A stretch of DNA of 64,000 bases, from contig JAKUHH010000089.1 of assembly GCA_022701365.1 (NCBI GenBank), forward strand, positions 106,793 through 170,792, given 5' to 3'. The translations under genes were made by a program, and so were the position numbers. Within the stretch, counting starts at the first letter, position 1. Each line of letters begins with the position of its first letter. Shown piece by piece: positions 32,289-42,651 of this stretch. This stretch comes from Mycocentrospora acerina (taxonomy: Eukaryota > Ascomycota > Dothideomycetes > Pleosporales). The notes under the pieces are model-generated. The model saw only the letters and a program-made list of their open reading frames with translations. It searched no databases and had not been told where the DNA came from.

Positions 32289-33483
32289 ATGTTTTTCTTT
32301 TTTTAGCTCCATTTTTTGGCCCTGCTAGCGCGCATATGTAAGCTCTTCCATCTAAGATTGTCAAAGGTCGATTTTAGGCAGACTAAAAAAAGGGAGCCTT
32401 TTGTCTTAAGTAAGAGATTGGTTGACGAGCGTGAACAGGTCATTGCTATACCCAGGCCCTTTAGGAGGCGCAAAAGAAGCCAATGTCTTTTCCAAGCATG
32501 TAGACCCTGAACTCAATTTCCCGCTTAGATGCTGCGATGAGAATAGCCAGCCAACTTTGCCTAACCCAGGTATTTGCCGTAGCCATCTTGGCCTTTTCGA
32601 TACAGAGCCAGCACAGGTATCTTAGAGATCTGGCCAGGATGCCTTTTTCCAGCTCACTGACCGTACCTACTCGCCTGGCGCACCGGGATCGAACCATTAC
32701 GGAGGCAGCTGCCAGGCTGGGTTTTCAGTCGATCGGGGTCAGACGTGGAAAGTAGCGGCTTCTTACAATGGGAATTGTCCACACCGCCAGGAGCACAAAC
32801 CTCAGAAGTTTGACTTCAAAGTCCCCACTGGCATGCCGCACAGGGAAGCTTTGTTCGTATGGATCTGGCTCAATCGTGAACACGAACTATTCCTCAACTG
32901 CGCGAAAGTTAACATCACAGCTGATCCTAGCGATGACCAGATTTCTACTCAGCCAGAGCAACAAGAGGAAAAGAAACACAATTTCTCATGTCTGTCTACA
33001 CAGAAAGATCCATCTCGTTCGCTATCAACTGCATCAGCTCTTGAGACTCCTGCAAAAGATCTTACTGACAGCACTAGACTTACAGTAGTTGACATTCGCG
33101 AGGTTGTCCAATGCGATTCAGAAATTGGATGCAGATGCATGTGTCAGGCACCAGACCTATCTCTAAGTTGCTGTTGCGATACTTGCGACCCAAAAAGCAG
33201 TATGCCGACACTTGCCAACCGGAAGACTCTACAAGAGCGTAGAAGTGACATATCCCAGACACAATTTGTCGTATGTGACTGGAATACAGCGCCACTCATG
33301 GAAACAAGCTACTACACCAATGATGCGAAATGTGCACCCAATGCGAAGCTTATCATCCCGGTGAGCGATACATTCAAGATTGGATGGTACGAGACATGTG
33401 GTAATGTCGAAGGGGATGGTGAATATCCGATTAAGTCGTTGGATTGTGGATCAACAACTACAGACCTTGAGCAAAGAAGCTAG
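32289..33483 (+). pseudogene. AA11-type lytic polysaccharide monooxygenase, damaged
   Basis: A secreted copper oxidase family that cleaves chitin. Exon 1 encodes a leader ending FFGPASA, then intron 32338-32438 (GTAAGC...AACAG), and splicing produces mature H-M-S-L-L-Y-P, so the His-1 of the copper brace is exactly at the predicted signal cleavage. The second brace His is in NHYGGSCQ, the AA11 signature, and an aromatic in ELFLNCAKV fits the axial position. The C-terminal domain has Cys-rich CRCMCQAPDLSLSCCCDTC and a terminal block VEGDGEYPIKSLDCG. Two lesions: TAG at 32623-32625 where a Trp is expected (AQVS*RSGQDAFFQL), and a T tract after ATG 32289 that is one base short (or two too long) for the leader to be in frame. 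Otherwise open for 348 codons. A sequencing error in the T tract or an alternative first exon cannot be excluded. Confidence 0.72.
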
Positions 33484-33840
33484 TGTCTGACAATATGCCT
33501 AGCTAATCTGTGAAGACCACAGCTTACAGGAGATAGGCAATAAGCATTTTAACTTGTGTAACTTCGTTACATTTTCATGTACGAACTGCAAGACTTACTA
33601 GAAGTCACATCGATGTACGTGAGACTACTTTCTGCTTACGACCCTAATTAATTGAGGAAGTATGCTTTTAACTTGAAATTCTGTAAATTATCACTGAAGG
33701 CAACTAAATAAAGTGCTTTTAAACCCGCCTCTATGTCACTTTTCTTCTACATTACTTAATCAACCGTGTCTTAGAAACAAGTTCTATATCTATAGTTTCC
33801 TTGTTTAGATGCCAAATTTTGGGATTTCTGAAAACCTTTA
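33484..33840. other. 3' flank of the AA11-like gene
   Basis: AT-rich, with AATAAA-like words (about 33708, CTAAATAAAG) that could serve as polyadenylation signal. Nothing else seen. Confidence 0.4.
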
Positions 33841-33852
33841 AAACTGCGATTT

Positions 33853-34838
33853 ACCGAACACCATTTTTACGAGGCCACCGAAAGGTCGATTCTCATCAAT
33901 TTTTCAACGGCTCTCATTAGCCATGCCTTCCTGGAGTCAGTTCCAATTGTCCTTTTCCTGATGCAGGCGTTGTGGCAGACGCGCTGGTCAACTGCAGGTC
34001 TGCTAAATTTCTCATCCCATCGGTGGTGGGATGAAATCTCTGCAGGGTCCGTGCGCGTCTCTGATTTCAGCTTCGGTTGAAGGCAAAATACAAGGAGACG
34101 CAGAGCAACAGACACAGACGTAGTGAACCTGTGCTGCTAGACTCCTACAAACAACGACAATAGATGCTATCCACTACGCTACTACAGAGGAGAAAGGCTG
34201 CCCTAGCCCTCTCTCATCTCAACTGAGATGAGATGACACGGAAAACGATCGATTGCCTGCCTGCAGGCCCGCGCCGGTCAAAAACACACACAACCAATGA
34301 GAAACAGAGGCTCTCCGCCAGGCCTCTACAAACAATAACAACCACCAACAACGTTGCTGCTGTCTAGTCTCCTATTGCAGGAGATAGACTAGAGCAACAC
34401 AACAACAGAGGCCTAGCAATAGGCCTCTACAATTCAACCCACACGTTACTGTTGTCTCCTATTGCAGGAGATAACTAAGAGCAACAACAGAGGCCTAGCA
34501 ATAGGCCTCTACTACTTCAAGAACACAGTGCTGTCTAATCTCCTATACTAGTCTGCTATATTAGGAGATAGACTAGAGCATAATAACAAGATACTAGAGG
34601 AGCCTTGACCTAAAGGCCTACTACAACGAATATAAAATACAAAAACCCTTTTTCAACATTAACCAGTAGTGCAATCACTACATACCTTCTCACTAGGCTC
34701 CTAGGGCTCTAGAAAAGAGAGCTGAGACTAGAAGGGAGAAGGCGCCTCATAGACTAACGTCTCCATAGGCATTATTGTATTTAGTTTAGCTAGTCTAGGT
34801 AGATTAATACAATATAAATAAAGAAAAAAAAAAAAAAA
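33853..34838 (+). mobile_element. LINE-type retroelement, 986 bp, poly(A) tail
   Basis: Bounded by the 12-bp target duplication AAACTGCGATTT at 33841-33852 and 34839-34850, with a pure A tail of about 18 before the right copy. The last about 110 bp (GCCTCATAGACTAACGTCT...GATTAATACAATATAAATAAAG) match the truncated copies at 11104 and 25233. The left 400 bp have short open frames but no reverse transcriptase motif, so this is a 5'-truncated copy or a non-autonomous partner. The middle contains tandem hairpin units, listed separately. Confidence 0.85.
34366..34620 (+). repeat. Tandem hairpin units inside the retroelement
   Basis: About three units of 70-85 bp, each with TCTCCTATTGCAGGAGATA followed by AACAACAGAGGCCTAGCAATAGGCCTC. 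Both parts are self-complementary: GAGGCCTA-gcaa-TAGGCCTC is a perfect 8-bp stem with a 4-nt loop (34409-34428 and 34490-34509). Related hairpins occur at 11390-11410 and at the right end of the window (63950 on). Confidence 0.85.
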
Positions 34839-34850
34839 AAACTGCGATTT

Positions 34851-35950
34851 GAGCAATTGCAGCGGTTAATGTAATTGCAACGTTTTGTGTTCTTGTAAAG
34901 TAATGACGCTTTGAGGGCTTCTAGCAGAATAATGGTTGTGCTTTTAATCGCCACAATCGTCGTAAGAAACTAACTACTGCTCAATTAACGCAGTAGTCCA
35001 CTGACAGCTCTCCACATGAAACCTTCTACTTCGTATAGTCATCAAGATAACACGCATGCGATATTGCGATGATGCGATGATGCAGTAGTGCGATAAAGCG
35101 ACAAAGCGACAACTGTTTTCCTCTCCCTCTTTTTTTCTTTTACCTGTCCATGCAGAAAGACCGAGCATAAGAGGTTGTGCAACACAACATTAGTAGCCTA
35201 AGAGTCATGCAGTTGTCTTGGGGTTGAAAAATACAGCTAAAGTGTACTGTGCTAGAAAAACTGAAACGTTGTCAAAATTGGCGTCAGATGTGTAAACGTT
35301 CTGCACCAGCAGCTCATTCAGATGCATAAGCGAAATACCACATCAAGCAATGTCGAGGAACTGCGACGCTATAATTACATCTGATACTCCTACTCTAAAT
35401 CCAATCAACATATGTTCTATTACCTTTACTATCTTTTGTTTCAGGTTCTTGTAAGGTTGTTGTTGCCCAGCTATTCCAGGTTAAAGGTTGTGACACACGA
35501 ATTCGTCAAAGTTACCAACTTCAGTTAAACTACTTTTACATTAGTTCCAAAGAGCTTGCTATCAGGGACTAATCTGTTCCTAGTAATTCTTTATACAATT
35601 TAGACGCTATATGCATTCTAATAATACTTAAAATCCTGCGACACCTTTTTCCACGCCAAAATGGTTTTCATCTCACGATTTTAAAGAAAGAAAACTGGCT
35701 GCAACACAAAAATTGAATAAAGAGTTAATAGATGGGACCAACAAATAAAAACTAGCCAATTGAACAACTTCTCGCGCCAATCTGTCTTAAATCTATCAAG
35801 ACGTAAGAGTGATTACTTTTAAATTGCTTCTTTCTAAGTAGGTGCCTGCAGCCTTTTGCTAAGAATTTTGGACTTAGTTTGTTTTGTAGATACTGCTAGC
35901 CATTGCCGGTAGTCTATCACGTGTTGCATTTACAGCAGGAGTTTCATAGT
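34851..35950. other. Intergenic stretch
   Basis: No supported gene. A GATGCGATGATGCAGTAGTGCGATAAAGCGACAAAGCGAC stretch at about 35070-35110 is a short imperfect simple repeat. Confidence 0.45.
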
Positions 35951-35959
35951 AGTGCCTAT

Positions 35960-36515
35960 TTTTTAGTCGTCAAGAAAAGTCAGAGAAACACGTGTTCGTC
36001 CTGTAAAGGAGCACGAATAAAAGCAGCTCCAACTTCAAAAGGTCAACACAAAGGAGCTTAAGCAAGTTTACAAGCTTTGCATAGAAAAAATAGCACAGGA
36101 GAAGCGTGTAGCAAGGGAAGCACCAAAGGCAGTCAGAGAAAGAGAAGGCAAATTAGGCAGCTGAACGGGAGTGTAAGAAATAGTAGAATGACGCTAGAAA
36201 ATCTTTTCAACTATCCTAAAAGGGTAAGAAGAGGGCTTCAAGGCCTTCCCAACAAGCTATTAAGCGCAGGAAGTAGGTGGTAGATGCCTCAGATGGTGGT
36301 GAGTCTCATAAGGCTGTTCCTGCAACCTCCACCACAGTCACAAAAAGGCCGTGCAATTAGGCTACCAAGCAGATTGAAGTAGAGCAAAAGTTTCGCACAC
36401 ATATCGTTTGTTTTCCACCACAATATCCCATATTATTGACAGTTGTGTGTGGCTCAATAACCTCACTTCTAGATGGGATGGTTTTGGTGTTTTGGGGCGT
36501 CACGTGCACGGACAC
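35960..36515 (+). mobile_element. 3' remnant of the Fot1/pogo element
   Basis: Matches the right end of the element at 10583-12809: the basic tail of the transposase (CTTTTCAACTATCCTAAAAG, GGCTTCAAGGCCTTCCCAAC), the terminal region GTGTGGCTCAATAACCTCA and the end GTGCACGGACAC. It retains about 185 bp (35995-36190, encoding a Lys/Arg/Glu-rich stretch) that the other copy lacks between 12440 and 12460, so that copy carries an internal deletion. The 5' two thirds are absent. Confidence 0.85.
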
Positions 36516-38851
36516 TCCTGGACCAATTAAATTCTAGGAGCTACAACACTAGCTCAGCTTCCTCCCTTAAACCCACATCCCATATCCTCCATGCATCCTC
36601 TCACTATCACTGCTTAGGCATTTAAATTCAGCTCTCCTGTAAAACCTGATCAGTCCTCTTGTTCAGCTCTTCTGCCCTTCTGCAAGCGTTCGCAAACCTA
36701 CCACTGCAAGGGTTTACACCGCGCAAGACGCGTCGTCTCACCTATAGCAAGGTGCCCGCTGACAACCACAACAAACCCGTTTTGTCACACTGGAGCAATC
36801 CTTAGATGTACAAAAGCCACCGACACGAAACGAGTACGCGCTCCCTTGCCCCAGAGCGACGAAATCCCACCGACGCGTTGTCCTCAGACGCATACTGTCG
36901 ACGAGTTGAATACAGCCGCGTCTCAACCGCATAACTACGATGACCTTAATTGAAAATACAAGCTCTTATACCAGGACAGAGTTGCTATCATTTGCAGACG
37001 GATTCGATGTAGGGGGCGATGTGCTTAGGCCTAGGCTTGGGCTATCTCTGCGATCGCATACATGACAGCAGTCGCAGTCGCAGTCGCATTCAACATCATC
37101 TCATCACTCAACAAGCCGAAAGAAGCTCACTTTATTGTGGGAGATAAATATATGTATCACTTCCACAAACCCTGCTAATACAACGGCTCAGCAACACGCA
37201 AATTATGAGACACCGGCCTCGTGCTCCTGCAAAAGTTAGAACACATGTGCAAAGATCCCGCGTTCGCCGCTAGCTTGAAAAGACGACTAGGCAAGGCAGC
37301 CATTAAAAGAATCAAGTTACTCTACTTAAACTAGACAGAGGAACGGTCAGTGGAAGACCTTCTGCCTGAGTTGTACGTGGCGCGAACCATCAGCGTACCA
37401 TAGTGTCGCTATGTAGAGAATTGAAATCACCAAGGCGAGCGGCATCATAGTGTACGTACAAAAAAAAGTTTCAGAGCTAGGGCGAGGTAATAAGTAGGCA
37501 AGTGTTGACGTTCAGTCCTAAAGGCTGACTTGCAGACATTTGACAACCATGTGCTGAGACAGACTAGTATGAGATCATCCATTCTTGCGCCCGGGCTCCA
37601 TCTCACTTCACAACAAAAGTATTTCTCTTGATCAGGATATATATAGGTTTGATACTAATTTGGGACGCGACTTCCTGCTTCCTCATAGACAGAATCTGGC
37701 TCACAACTATTGGCCTCAACAGCGTATCAGCATCAATACCACTTTAGCTGTCACGCAAACGTATGAGCAGTCTTGTACTTCCCTTGCTTTTTAGGACTCT
37801 ATTTCAAGCTCACAAGTGATGATTTCAGCTTCGCTAATGGAGGTTGCTTCCACTTCCATGCTCTCACCGTGGGTATGAACGTATAAACCCCGAAATGTTA
37901 GAGAACTCAAGGGCTTTGGGATCTATTCAATGTTCACAGGTGGAAGCGAAATATCGATCTATCTCAGAGCTCACGTTCTGTATCTCTAGGAATGGGACAC
38001 AATAGCGGCAACATGGACGACAGTAGCCTGCTGTCCTACAGTGAATGAATCTTCTTCCCAGGAGGTCAAAAGCCGTATGCTACAAACGTTACACAAAAGA
38101 CCAGAATGTGCTACTGGACTAGTTACAAGCAGTGAAAGACTGTCTGAAGTTTCTCGCTCCAGATGGAGGCCAGAAGGAGTTCCTTCACCCAAAGCAAGAA
38201 TCTATGCTGGCGTTGGCAGGCGTTGCCACTGCGAACTTAAATCAGAAATTAGCGAGAGTAGTTACCACTCAGATGCGATTTGGGTGTACACTTATCGTAA
38301 CAATGACAAAGGTGCTTAGGATTTCAAACAGTTATTCGCTCTGCAACTCCGTCGACAAGCGAAACTGTTCCCTCCTAAAAAAATCTTGTCAAGTTTCCCT
38401 GCTAGTAGTCCGGCATCGTAAGGCTCAGAGCGCTTGCAATTTCTATGAGGAAAATTGGGGATGTGAGGGGTTGGGAGGCAAGTAGCATATGCTATAATGC
38501 GTAGCAGACGCGGACCAGCTAGAGTGCAATGATCCTGAGATTAAGAAGCGACATCTTACCTAAGATCTAGTGCGGCTGGTTACTAACGATTGTGCCTTTT
38601 TTCGCCCTGTCGATATTACTTGTTTCGTTTCTGCGCAAAGCATCGCTTGCTGGTTTCTACTTGTTACATTGTTTGTGGGCTACAAAATAGTTGAAGTTCG
38701 TGCTGTTATAGCTGAATAAAGTAAATTGTGAACTGACATTCTAGATGAGTAAGAAGAGAAGGCTATACAAATACTGTCAACAGACAAGAAGTGTGTTATA
38801 CCAGGCGTACACCATTTCTGACAAGGCCCTGGTTCTAGACATCAACGCCTG
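36516..38851. other. Gene-poor stretch with unassigned plus-strand frames
   Basis: Overlapping plus frames at 37585-37794, 38041-38319 and 38132-38485 and a broken frame at 37860-38040 (KGFGIYSMFTGGSEISIY-like residues) may be one degraded gene, but I find no motif and could not join them. The rest (36516-37580) shows nothing I can support. Confidence 0.4.
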
Positions 38852-38960
38852 CAATGTCTCTCTCTACGTAGCAAAAAGCCCGGTCTGCCAAAAATGACCA
38901 ATGAGAGCTCAAGGTTCGCGCATGGCACACAGGGTTTCTCGCTACGTAGGGGGACGTTGA
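38852..38960 (+). mobile_element. MITE family D, about 109 bp
   Basis: Ends CAATGTCTCTCTCTACGTAGC and, reversed from the right, TCAACGTCCCCCTACGTAGCGAGAAACCC form an imperfect inverted repeat related to the TAACGTC termini of families A-C. The inside shares GGCACACAGGG...CGCTACGTAGG with family A. A possible half element with the same right end lies at 43014-43078. Confidence 0.6.
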
Positions 38961-39445
38961 ATAACCTGTGAGGGAACAGATAAAAGCGTTGACGCTGGAA
39001 CAACAAGAATTCAGATTCTAGATTGTGCAGGGGATACTAAGCGACATAGGTCGTGGCTTGCAAAGACTAGAAGCTGATTGCTTAAGTGGATGTAATGTAC
39101 GCATATTTCGACAAGATTAAAATTTAGCAGGTTGGTAGGGTTTAAGACAAGCGACTTAGTCATCAATGAACAGCAAGATATTGTTATGGCAAGGCAGAGC
39201 CAGAGGCATAGGTACTGATCTTGTAATAGTGCTGACAACTTTCTTTTTGCTACGTGATACACAATTACTAAATAGAAGCTTAAGATCTGTAAGTATCAGC
39301 AAATAAGCAAATGTTAAGAGAAGAATCCTGCATGAATAATATGTGTCTTACGTTGCATCAATCAGACGTGCATTCAATCATTTCAAAATATCTACACTGA
39401 CCAGAGCGTTGAAACTGGAACGTATTCCGGATGTGGAGTAGGTTT
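38961..39445. other. Intergenic stretch
   Basis: An 83-codon minus frame at 39011-39262 is hydrophobic but has no supporting structure. No call. Confidence 0.4.
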
Positions 39446-39871
39446 TCATGAAAAGCTATTTGCTAGCATGAAGATATAATCTGCTTTCGCACCACCAACT
39501 AAAGAATTAAAGAACCCCATCATTTCAACTGCAGCCATTGTTTTGTTCGAAATGGAGTTTGTTGCGCCCCTCCTCCGAAGTGTCTTTACTTCACCTTTCA
39601 GGTTTTTGCTGCGCTGCCTCAGCACACTAATCTCATGTTTTATTTCTGTAAAGAGAACCTTCTGCTGCGAGATTTCACCAATGCACCGTCTAGTGGTAAT
39701 TGAGTTGACTGTCACCTTAATTTTCACTGAGCTTATTCGGCCAAATCGATCTGATTCGGTCCTGACAACTATTCTAGAAATGATCAAGATAGGGCTAGTC
39801 ATAGACGGCATTCTTATTTTGTCTTCACAGCTGAGTCGCATGCGTTGCTCATCCAGATTGCTGCGATGCAT
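39446..39871 (-). CDS. Possible coiled-coil protein (antisense to CAX N-terminus)
   Basis: A 141-residue minus-strand frame from ATG 39871 (MHRSNLDEQRMRLSCEDK). The central part is charged and heptad-like (ISQQKVLFTEIKHEISVLRQ, then LKGEVKTLRRR) and the end is small and hydrophobic (MGFFNSLVGGAKADYIF). The opposite strand is also open (39552-39871) but Ser/Cys/Leu-rich, which is how the complement of a coiled coil usually reads. For that reason I favour the minus strand here, without excluding that this DNA encodes the N-terminus of the exchanger-like protein. Function unknown. Confidence 0.38.
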   Translation of the reverse strand: MHRSNLDEQRMRLSCEDKIRMPSMTSPILIISRIVVRTESDRFGRISSVKIKVTVNSITTRRCIGEISQQKVLFTEIKHEISVLRQRSKNLKGEVKTLRRRGATNSISNKTMAAVEMMGFFNSLVGGAKADYIFMLANSFS

Positions 39872-40787
39872 ACTTCAAATAATGCCTTTTGCGTTCAGAA
39901 GTCTTAGCGAATTCATCATTGCTTGGCGTGTGTTGCTCAACGGAAGCGTTGCGATGACTCAGAACTTCCTTTCAGGAACTACCTACGCCAAGCCCCTTGC
40001 TTTAGGAGGTCTGTGCTTGTATATATCCGCCCTCCGAACAGTATTACAGTTCACGTCCCAGGTGCAACACAACGAATGGACTAGCGTTATCCAGCTGATA
40101 GCATCTGGTGGTCTAGTGGTGCTCATTTCGACAACATGTGTTGCTAGTAAGTTTATGCTGCCATTGAAAACATCTGCGTTGACTCATTTAGTAGATGACT
40201 TTTACTGGACCTCCCAGGCCATACCAGTGTTTTTTATCGTATATTTAATCTTTGTTGAGAGGTGCCAGTTTTCAGATCGAACTGCACCTGTCCTCAAAAA
40301 TGAGGACAGAGAAAGGGATATGCCGTATCACAGCCCATCCTCTATCAGTTCAAATGTTCAGGCTATAGACGATAGTGACTGGATGGGTCATGCTGCACTT
40401 CTAACAGTCCTGAATATTGTGGGTTTAGCTCTAGTGTGGAATTTACCAATGCACATCCAACGCCTAGGCTCGATTCCTGAAGTAAACAATACCTTTCTTC
40501 AGTTTATCCTCCTTCCAGCGGTTAGCACTATGATGGATCATTCTGGGACAATCAGAATGGCCATAGAGGGAGATATCAACAACGCCTGGATTGACATCGC
40601 GCATTCTACCCTACGGACACATTTTTTTATCAGGCCATTGATAAAGCTTGCAGGTCATGATATTGAGCTTTTAAAAGGCGGAAAAGGCTTAGGATTCTGC
40701 CTGTTTGCTACAGCCATGTGGATGTGGATTCCAGGCATGCCTCGTACGTCTGACTATAAAGTCTGGTTGTCGCTAGTTGATGGCTAA
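39552..40787 (+). CDS. Diverged CAX-type Ca2+/H+ exchanger, motif residues lost
   Basis: An integral membrane protein with at least eight hydrophobic spans in the order of the vacuolar cation/proton exchangers (VCX1/CAX), which use the vacuolar proton gradient to import Ca2+. The first signature loop (family G-N-x-V-E) aligns with RSLSEFIIAW at about 39897, keeping only the Glu. The following Leu/Gly helices (PLALGGLCLYISAL, QLIASGGLVVLI) and the acidic central loop (KNEDRERDMPYHSPSS) fit. The second signature (family G-N-A-A-E-H) aligns with AVSTMMDHSG, so Gly, Asn and Glu are replaced. No in-frame stop. The confident similarity starts near ATG 39882; from 39552 to 39880 the frame is open but doubtful because of the antisense frame. 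With these residues changed, normal transport is unlikely, so this is a neofunctionalised or dying paralogue. Confidence 0.55.
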   Translation: MEFVAPLLRSVFTSPFRFLLRCLSTLISCFISVKRTFCCEISPMHRLVVIELTVTLIFTELIRPNRSDSVLTTILEMIKIGLVIDGILILSSQLSRMRCSSRLLRCILQIMPFAFRSLSEFIIAWRVLLNGSVAMTQNFLSGTTYAKPLALGGLCLYISALRTVLQFTSQVQHNEWTSVIQLIASGGLVVLISTTCVASKFMLPLKTSALTHLVDDFYWTSQAIPVFFIVYLIFVERCQFSDRTAPVLKNEDRERDMPYHSPSSISSNVQAIDDSDWMGHAALLTVLNIVGLALVWNLPMHIQRLGSIPEVNNTFLQFILLPAVSTMMDHSGTIRMAIEGDINNAWIDIAHSTLRTHFFIRPLIKLAGHDIELLKGGKGLGFCLFATAMWMWIPGMPRTSDYKVWLSLVDG

Positions 40788-41578
40788 TTGATGTGTGTTA
40801 GGACCACTCAAAGGTCTCGGACTTTTGTCTGCCTACTCTTTTCTTGCCTACACCTGTTGGACGCAGCCATACTACCTACATCAATTCATTCCCTGAGCCT
40901 AACATCAGGGACAGGTATTCGCCCGCTCTTCTAATATATAGCGATCTAGAGGACTTGACGATTAAACGATACATATTTATCATATGTACTTGAAACGTAA
41001 GATGACGTTTAAAGTGCTAACACGCAAATCCGAACGAGGCGCACGTAGTTTACAAGACATATGCGTACACTTACTACAATGTCTAATATACGAAAACACG
41101 AATATGAATGCAATAGGCACAGTTTCTCTCCCTTTTTCGGATACTGCAGATGAATTTTTAATCGCGATTAGTAGAAATAATAACTTTACTTGCGATTATT
41201 CGTTTTGGCCTTAAAAAGTTTCTAAATTATAGAGATGTGGAGGTTAAGCACAGCTGTACTTGATCGCTTGAGAGTCAGGAAAAATACCAGCTGCACACAT
41301 ACTTCTTTAGTTTCCACGTCAGCCTCAAGGTCAGTGCTGTCAGATCTTTGCCAATGATCAATGTGATTCTGCTTGTCTATCAAATTTCTATGCTCCGTTC
41401 TAGTCAACTACTGAGTTTCAATCTCCCAATATTCAAAGCCTTCACACAGGAGGAATCTGGCATCAATAACACAGTCGCTTTCTCCATCCTCTTGAACATC
41501 GCAAGACCTTTGACAGCGTAGTTCGCACGATGTTTCTGAACTCACAACCTACTGGCTGGTTATCTATGCATCACTAGT
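40788..41578. other. Intergenic stretch
   Basis: A 76-codon plus frame at 40984-41214 lacks motifs. Nothing else supported. Confidence 0.45.
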
Positions 41579-41799
41579 GGGGGGGGGGGGGGGGGGGGGG
41601 TTTNNNNNNNNNNNNNNNNNNNNNNNNNNNNNNNNNNNNNNNNNNNNNNNNNNNNNNNNNNNNNNNNNNNNNNNNNNNNNNNNNNNNNNNNNNNNNNNNN
41701 NNNNNNNNNNNNNNNNNNNNNNNNNNNNNNNNNNNNNNNNNNNNNNNNNNNNNNNNNNNNNNNNNNNNNNNNNNNNNNNNNNNGGGGGGGGGGGGGGGG
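41579..41799. other. Assembly gap flanked by poly-G
   Basis: 180 undefined bases (41604-41783) with 22 G before and 16 G after. Pure poly-G at gap edges is the mark of no-signal base calls in two-colour sequencing rather than biology. Sequence across the gap is unknown and the two sides may not be adjacent at the stated distance. Confidence 0.9.
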
Positions 41800-42350
41800 T
41801 GTCTTCGCCAATACGAGTGTTCTGACGATAATAAAGCCATCAATTCACAAGGCAATAGGGCGCGACAACTTCTTATAAATTCAATTCGTTTCGTTGATTT
41901 TTTAAAGACCACTTGCATACAGGGTACTTGCAAACTTAATCGGTTGGGAAAAATCTTCCTCACGTTCTACTCTTTTTGCAGGCGCAATTCTCGACTCTCT
42001 TGGCTCCAGCACAACTTCTTTTGGAAAGATTAGGAAGATTTAAGTGCAGTTACACTATATTATCGTAGTTAGCATTAGCGTCACTACTATCAAGTATTAT
42101 AAAATCCTGAATGTCAAATCTTCTACTAAACGTTTGTTAACAAATTTTGTTGTTATTTTAATGTTTTGTTGGTATGTAAAGATTTTGTCACTTTTAAAGA
42201 CCTTTTTAGTAAGACTAATCTCAAGCTTGTGTTAGATTCAAGAAATAGTTAATTGCGTGAACGTAAACGTTCTCTTTTTTGGTATTTGAAAAGATTAGAT
42301 AAATCTAGATAATTGAAACCGGCTACTGCCTGTTAGGTCATGACTTTAGT

Positions 42351-42580
42351 TAATGTCTGTTCTTGTGTGATGATACACGACCCGTGCTGAGACATACCCA
42401 TACATTCGATCTATGCGAAGGTGAAATTCAGGTGGGAATAGCCTTGAGCAATCATAGATTGTTACAGTCTATCGGTCTTGTCAAAGTGTGTCAGACGCTG
42501 TGGTATGCGAAGTGATCAGATTGTTAAAAGTCAACTTGTCTTAGCACAGGGGGTATCTTGACATACATGGACGGACATTA
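42351..42580 (+). mobile_element. MITE family C, uninterrupted copy
   Basis: 230 bp from TAATGTCTGTTCTTGTGTGA to ...CATGGACGGACATTA, whose ends are an imperfect inverted repeat of about 30 bp. It supplies the intact reference for the copies at 10485-12937 (split by pogo) and 54639-54842 (reverse). Non-coding. Confidence 0.82.
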
Positions 42581-42651
42581 CTTAACATACAGATGGCCGT
42601 CTGGCGCAAAATTGATGTTCACGTTTGAGGTGGGTTTGCAAAGGAAAGTAA

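Noticed and set aside
32675..32705. tRNA-like T-arm word (GGTTCGATCCCGG on the minus strand)
   Set aside because: It lies inside the conserved coding block SPGAPGSNHYGG of the AA11-like gene and no cloverleaf can be drawn around it.
34366..34620. CRISPR-like reading of the tandem hairpin units
   Set aside because: The units sit inside a poly(A) retroelement with target duplications and the spacers are not unique.
41577..41825. Poly-Gly and poly-Pro reading frames across the gap
   Set aside because: They are produced by G runs and undefined bases.
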